Shown here: piece by piece, positions 60,785 through 64,000 of the stretch
Layout of the letters: each line of letters starts with the position of its first letter
Numbering within the stretch: the first letter of the stretch is position 1
Assembly: GCF_039941195.1 (NCBI RefSeq)
Contig: NZ_JBDVFA010000061.1
Span: 35,104-99,103, forward strand
Reading direction: 5' to 3'
DNA: 64,000 nucleotides
Origin: Aurantibacter_A sp039941195
GTDB taxonomy: Bacteria; Bacteroidota; Bacteroidia; Flavobacteriales; Flavobacteriaceae
Program-made: the position numbers and the translations under genes
The notes under the pieces: generated by a model
The model's database searches: none
The model's input: only the letters and a program-made list of their open reading frames with translations
Told to the model about the DNA's origin: nothing

Positions 60785-61453
60785 ATGGAAACTTTAAAAA
60801 TATTTGCTTTAGATGACCACAAGATGACGGTCATGGGCTATAAGTTTATTCTTGAGGATGCCAATTTTAACGAATTCGAAGTTGAAGTAGACATTGCGAC
60901 CACTTTTGATATTGCTAAACAAAAAATCAAACAATCTTTAAATACTAGAAAGTACGATATAATTCTCCTAGACATTCAATTGGTTTCATTAGATTCTGAC
61001 GATAAGAGAACGGGCGAAGATGTTGGCATTTATGCTAGAGAAGTCTCCAAAGAATCCCGAATTGTTTTTATGTCCTCATACAGCGATAGTTTACGGATTC
61101 AAAGTTTATTTAAATCGGTAACTCCAGATGGGTATATGGTAAAGTCTGAAATAGATGAACATACCTTGATCGATATGGTAAATACTGTAAAAAAAGGAAT
61201 TCTTTATTATTCGCCGAGCGCACTTACAGCGATGCGAAAAACCATGTCACGACAATTTGAGGTGGATGATTACGACATAATGATACTTCAAGAACTAGCA
61301 AAAGGAACTCGAACTAAGGATATTAGTGACCACGTACCGTTATCACAAGCTTCTGTAGAAAACCGTAAAAGGCAACTAAAAGTAAACTTCGGAATTAAAG
61401 AAGAAAATGACCTCGCCCTAATAAATGAGGCTCGAAAAAAGGGATTTTTGTAA
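60785..61453 (+). CDS. LuxR/NarL-type response regulator
   Basis: A 222-residue protein. The receiver has Asp10/Asp11 and the phosphoacceptor Asp63 (IILLDIQLV), followed by FMSSYSD and YMVKSEID (switch Lys). The C-terminal helix-turn-helix (about 160-222) carries ILQELAKGTRTKDISDHVPLSQASVENRKRQLKVNFGI. It is the partner of the kinase 24 bases upstream and probably shares its transcript. Target genes are unknown. Confidence 0.88.
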   Translation: METLKIFALDDHKMTVMGYKFILEDANFNEFEVEVDIATTFDIAKQKIKQSLNTRKYDIILLDIQLVSLDSDDKRTGEDVGIYAREVSKESRIVFMSSYSDSLRIQSLFKSVTPDGYMVKSEIDEHTLIDMVNTVKKGILYYSPSALTAMRKTMSRQFEVDDYDIMILQELAKGTRTKDISDHVPLSQASVENRKRQLKVNFGIKEENDLALINEARKKGFL

Positions 61454-61575
61454 GATACGGATTACATTTAATAAAAATAAGAGCAAAACCCTAGTTTTTT
61501 TATGGTTTTCATGTAATGATCAGAGTCAATTAAAATATACATTTACTTTTTAAGTAGAAAGTATTATTTTTTTTG

Positions 61576-62235
61576 ATGTCTATAAACCGAGTAAATTTTG
61601 ATACAAGTGAATTAGGTGGTTTCTCCAACGACCTAAACTTAAATGGTTTGGAAAGGTTCAAAAAAAACCTTGAAAGATTCTTTATTTCACAGATATCCAT
61701 TCGTGAATGCATCACCAGCTATACCTCAGAAGTAAAACTTGTTATCGAAGTTGCAAGCCCTTGGAAGTTTTCTCAAAATGTTGAATATTTTAGAAATAGT
61801 ACCTTAAGTGATACTGGTTACAATGGAAAAGCACTATTAAACATTCTTGCCGAATTACAAGAAGTTAATGATGTATTAATAGATATTGAAGAGTTATCAC
61901 TAACTACAGAAGACACTACAATTATAATCCAAAGAATTGGTAGATTAAGTATTGCTAGACAATATGATAATATTTTGAGGGTAATCCTAAATTCATACAA
62001 TTATATTGTCTCTTCCATTCGAGAAATTCCTGAAGAAATTCACATACCGGTTTTAACTGCTGCCGACAATAAAAAAGAAGATTACGCTATATTATCTGAT
62101 TTAACTACGAGAGATTCGGATTCAGAATATTTCTCCTATTGGGGATTATGCTACACATCAGATTTTGATACAATTATTTACGATGTTAAGAACGCTGACT
62201 TCATTTTTGAAGACGTCACTATATTTCCGCAATAA
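61576..62235 (+). CDS. soluble protein of unknown function
   Basis: A 219-residue protein from ATG 61576. There is no signal peptide and no transmembrane helix. It is acidic and mixed alpha/beta (LNGLERFKKNLERFF, IAELQ-type helix LLNILAELQEVNDVLIDIEELS, then TTEDTTIIIQRIGRLSIARQYDNILRVIL). The C-terminal third is Asp/Tyr-rich (DSDSEYFSYWGLCYTSDFDTIIYD). No family is recognised. It follows the response regulator by 122 bases on the same strand and may be a target or partner of that system. Confidence 0.7.
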   Translation: MSINRVNFDTSELGGFSNDLNLNGLERFKKNLERFFISQISIRECITSYTSEVKLVIEVASPWKFSQNVEYFRNSTLSDTGYNGKALLNILAELQEVNDVLIDIEELSLTTEDTTIIIQRIGRLSIARQYDNILRVILNSYNYIVSSIREIPEEIHIPVLTAADNKKEDYAILSDLTTRDSDSEYFSYWGLCYTSDFDTIIYDVKNADFIFEDVTIFPQ

Positions 62236-62249
62236 TTTCTACTAAAAAT

Positions 62250-63524
62250 TTAGTAATTAAATAATTGTTTACCTGCCATTAATGCGTTTACGCGCGATTT
62301 CACACTTGCAATTTTAGCTTCATCTTCTGCATTCGTTAATACTTCATCTACCAATTCAACAACGGTAACCATATCTGCCTCATTAAGTCCACGCGTGGTA
62401 ATCGCAGCTGAACCAAATCGTATCCCTGAAGTTATAAATGGAGACTGCGTATCAAAAGGCACCATATTTTTATTCGCAGTTATATCGGCTTTAACCAAAA
62501 CAGCTTCGGCATCTTTCCCTGTAATATCTTTATTTCGCAAATCAATCAACATCATGTGATTATCAGTACCTCCAGATATTAGATTATAACCTTTAGCTAC
62601 GAAAGCTACTGCCATTGCTGCAGCATTTTTCTTTACATTAATCATATAATGTAAAAATTCATCAGAAAGCGCTTCTCCAAAAGCAATAGCTTTAGCTGCA
62701 ATAATATGCTCTAAAGGCCCACCTTGATTCCCTGGAAATACTGCCAAATTCAACAAAGCAGACATTTTCCTAAGCTTTCCGTTTTTCAGTGTAATACCAA
62801 AAGGGTTATCAAAATCTTCACCCATCAATATTAATCCACCTCTAGGGCCTCGTAATGTTTTATGCGTAGTAGTTGTAACTATATGACAATGCGGTATTGG
62901 ATCAGATAATATTCCTTTTGCGATTAAACCAGCTGGGTGCGATATATCCGCTAATAACAATGCACCAACACTATCCGCTATTTCACGAAACCTTTTAAAA
63001 TCCATATCTCTGGAATATGCAGAAGCACCAGCAATAATCATTTTTGGTTTTTCACGGTCCGCTATTTCTTGAATCTTATCGTAATCTAAAACTCCGGTTT
63101 CTTTATCAACACCATAAAAAACAGGGTTGTACAAACGACCTGAGAAATTTACAGGCGAACCATGTGTTAAATGACCACCATGCGAAAGGTCAAAACCAAG
63201 AATTGTATCACCTGGTTTCAAACATGCATGATAAACAGATGCATTTGCTTGCGAACCAGAATGTGGTTGTACATTAGCATATGCAGCTCCAAAAAGTTCT
63301 TTTGCACGATCAATAGCTATTTGCTCAACAACATCAACAACCTCACAACCTCCATAATAGCGCTTACCAGGGTAACCTTCTGCATATTTATTGGTCAATA
63401 CAGACCCCGCTGCTTCCATTACTGCCGGACTTGTAAAATTCTCAGAAGCAATTAATTCAATACCATTTATCTGGCGTTGTTCTTCCTCTTTTATCAAATC
63501 AAAAATTTGGCTATCGCGTTGCAT
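62250..63524 (-). CDS. glyA: serine hydroxymethyltransferase
   Basis: GlyA interconverts serine and glycine with tetrahydrofolate and PLP, feeding one-carbon metabolism. The protein has 424 residues from ATG 63524. It starts MQRDSQIFDLIKEEEQRQINGIELIASENF. The glycine-rich loop is GGHLTHGSPVNFSG, and the PLP Lys is in TTTHKTLRGPRGGLILMG. An ATG at 63536 would add MTIV, and the inferred leader from the promoter (about 19 bases for 63524) favours the shorter form. Confidence 0.96.
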   Translation of the reverse strand: MQRDSQIFDLIKEEEQRQINGIELIASENFTSPAVMEAAGSVLTNKYAEGYPGKRYYGGCEVVDVVEQIAIDRAKELFGAAYANVQPHSGSQANASVYHACLKPGDTILGFDLSHGGHLTHGSPVNFSGRLYNPVFYGVDKETGVLDYDKIQEIADREKPKMIIAGASAYSRDMDFKRFREIADSVGALLLADISHPAGLIAKGILSDPIPHCHIVTTTTHKTLRGPRGGLILMGEDFDNPFGITLKNGKLRKMSALLNLAVFPGNQGGPLEHIIAAKAIAFGEALSDEFLHYMINVKKNAAAMAVAFVAKGYNLISGGTDNHMMLIDLRNKDITGKDAEAVLVKADITANKNMVPFDTQSPFITSGIRFGSAAITTRGLNEADMVTVVELVDEVLTNAEDEAKIASVKSRVNALMAGKQLFNY

Positions 63525-63548
63525 AACTATTGTCATTTAATTAAGCGG

Positions 63549-63580
63549 CAAAAATACAAATTGAAAGGCTTTAATAGCAA
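63549..63580 (-). promoter_or_regulatory. glyA promoter
   Basis: On the minus strand TTG (63580-63578), 21 bases, then TATTTTTG (63556-63549). It matches the Bacteroidota -33/-7 consensus and lies 24 bases before ATG 63524. Confidence 0.65.
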
Positions 63581-63805
63581 TAAAAAAATAGTTTTGATTA
63601 TAATTTTATTAAATAACAGTTAACAACCTGCATACGTCATTTACAAACCGCAATAAGACTCAAAAATCACTAGATTTAATAGTCTTTGATTAATAATCTA
63701 CTAATCATTTGTGCTAAATCCAATGCTTGCAATTCACTGAAAATTATGTCGCACACCTGATTTGTACTAACATTCAACGTTTTACGTTATGGACTTGACC
63801 TATTT

Positions 63806-63821
63806 TGGCATAGCTATTGAA
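63806..63821 (+). promoter_or_regulatory. possible sigma-54-like promoter before the last gene
   Basis: TGGCATA (63806-63812), GCTA, then TTGAA (63817-63821). The layout matches the sites at 2802-2817 and before dnaK. It lies 30 bases before ATG 63852. The rest of the 63537-63851 gap is AT-rich with no open frame seen. Confidence 0.4.
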
Positions 63822-63851
63822 AATATTTACAAAATCATAAAGTCTAATATC

Positions 63852-64000
63852 ATGAAAAAAACACTACTATATTTAGCTACAATATTTGTAATGCTATCCT
63901 GTGGCGGAGTTAAAAAGACGCAAAAGGCCATAAATACAGGTGATTATCGTAATGCCATAAACCAAGCAATCACAAATTTAGCTAACAATAAAGCGAAGAA
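63852..64000 (+). CDS. lipoprotein, N-terminal part (runs off the window)
   Basis: ATG 63852 opens a frame with a lipoprotein signal (MKKTLLYLATIFVMLSCGG, Cys17). The visible mature part is Lys/Asn-rich (VKKTQKAINTGDYRNAINQA), which looks like the start of a TPR-type repeat. Only about 49 residues are seen, and the 3' end is outside the window. Confidence 0.75.
   Translation, partial: MKKTLLYLATIFVMLSCGGVKKTQKAINTGDYRNAINQAITNLANNKAK

Noticed and set aside
61454..61575. AAAACC...GGTTTT pair after the response regulator as a terminator
   Set aside because: The stem is only six weak pairs with a loop of about 13 bases and no T-run directly after it.
1..64000. CRISPR array, prophage, insertion sequence or defence island
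   Set aside because: No regularly spaced repeats, transposase or integrase motifs, tRNA-adjacent attachment sites or defence-type nuclease/ATPase clusters were seen on reading both strands.

Overview
The window looks like a piece of chromosome from a marine-type Flavobacteriaceae (Bacteroidota). The grounds are its AT-rich base composition, start codons with almost no Shine-Dalgarno sequence in front of them, several housekeeping promoters of the Bacteroidota form (TTG, about 19-21 bases, TAnnTTTG), abundant lipoproteins with a Cys near residue 17, families such as DUF4252, DUF2853 and CAL67264-type membrane proteins, and menaquinone-only quinone biosynthesis. The genus cannot be fixed from what is visible. 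No rRNA, tRNA, CRISPR array, insertion sequence, prophage or integrase was seen; nearly everything is core-type or lineage-specific chromosomal sequence.

Layout. 1-6 kb: the end of an alpha-E protein with a transglutaminase, then prfB with its programmed +1 frameshift, an ArsC/Spx-family protein, and a Gly/Tyr-rich secreted protein paired with an outer-membrane beta-barrel receptor. 6-14.9 kb: fumC, a coiled-coil membrane protein, a GNAT enzyme, a metallo-beta-lactamase-fold lipoprotein, ettA, a small membrane protein, a Gfo/Idh/MocA oxidoreductase and an acyl-CoA carboxylase beta subunit. 14.9-28.4 kb: a dispersed menaquinone locus on the minus strand, with menE, a CPBP protease and menC overlapping, then menA and menD-menF-thioesterase. 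Between these lie an SDR, a TPR histidine kinase, a LytTR regulator, a SPOR-like protein, cvfB and a DUF2853 gene. menB and a recognisable menH are not present.

28.4-43.8 kb: esterases, an ADPRM-like phosphoesterase lipoprotein, dnaK with an unusual promoter region, an orphan GAF histidine kinase, panB, lspA-rluA, a DUF4252 lipoprotein, a DMT exporter with a helical-repeat protein, and a leuA-leuB pair. 43.9-55.8 kb: pheT, a fasciclin protein, unknown membrane proteins and lipoproteins, a YbiT-type ABC-F ATPase, a thioredoxin-fold lipoprotein without its CxxC, transaldolase/FSA, an SDR, the SRP RNA gene (minus strand), glutaminyl cyclase and a thioesterase. 55.9-64 kb: a beta-helix-like lipoprotein, then a signalling cluster (LytTR protein with a degenerate receiver, a 53-residue lipoprotein, a TPR histidine kinase with a lipobox-like N-terminus, a LuxR-type response regulator and an unknown soluble protein), glyA, and the start of another lipoprotein.

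The observations most worth checking are: the degenerate-receiver/mini-lipoprotein/kinase cluster; a recurring TTGGCATA-N4-TTG element resembling a sigma-54 promoter in front of dnaK and two envelope-protein genes; an SD-driven prfB frameshift in a lineage that otherwise ignores SD; and an apparently leaderless cvfB. None of these amounts to a proven new system. They are motif-level readings made without database searches.
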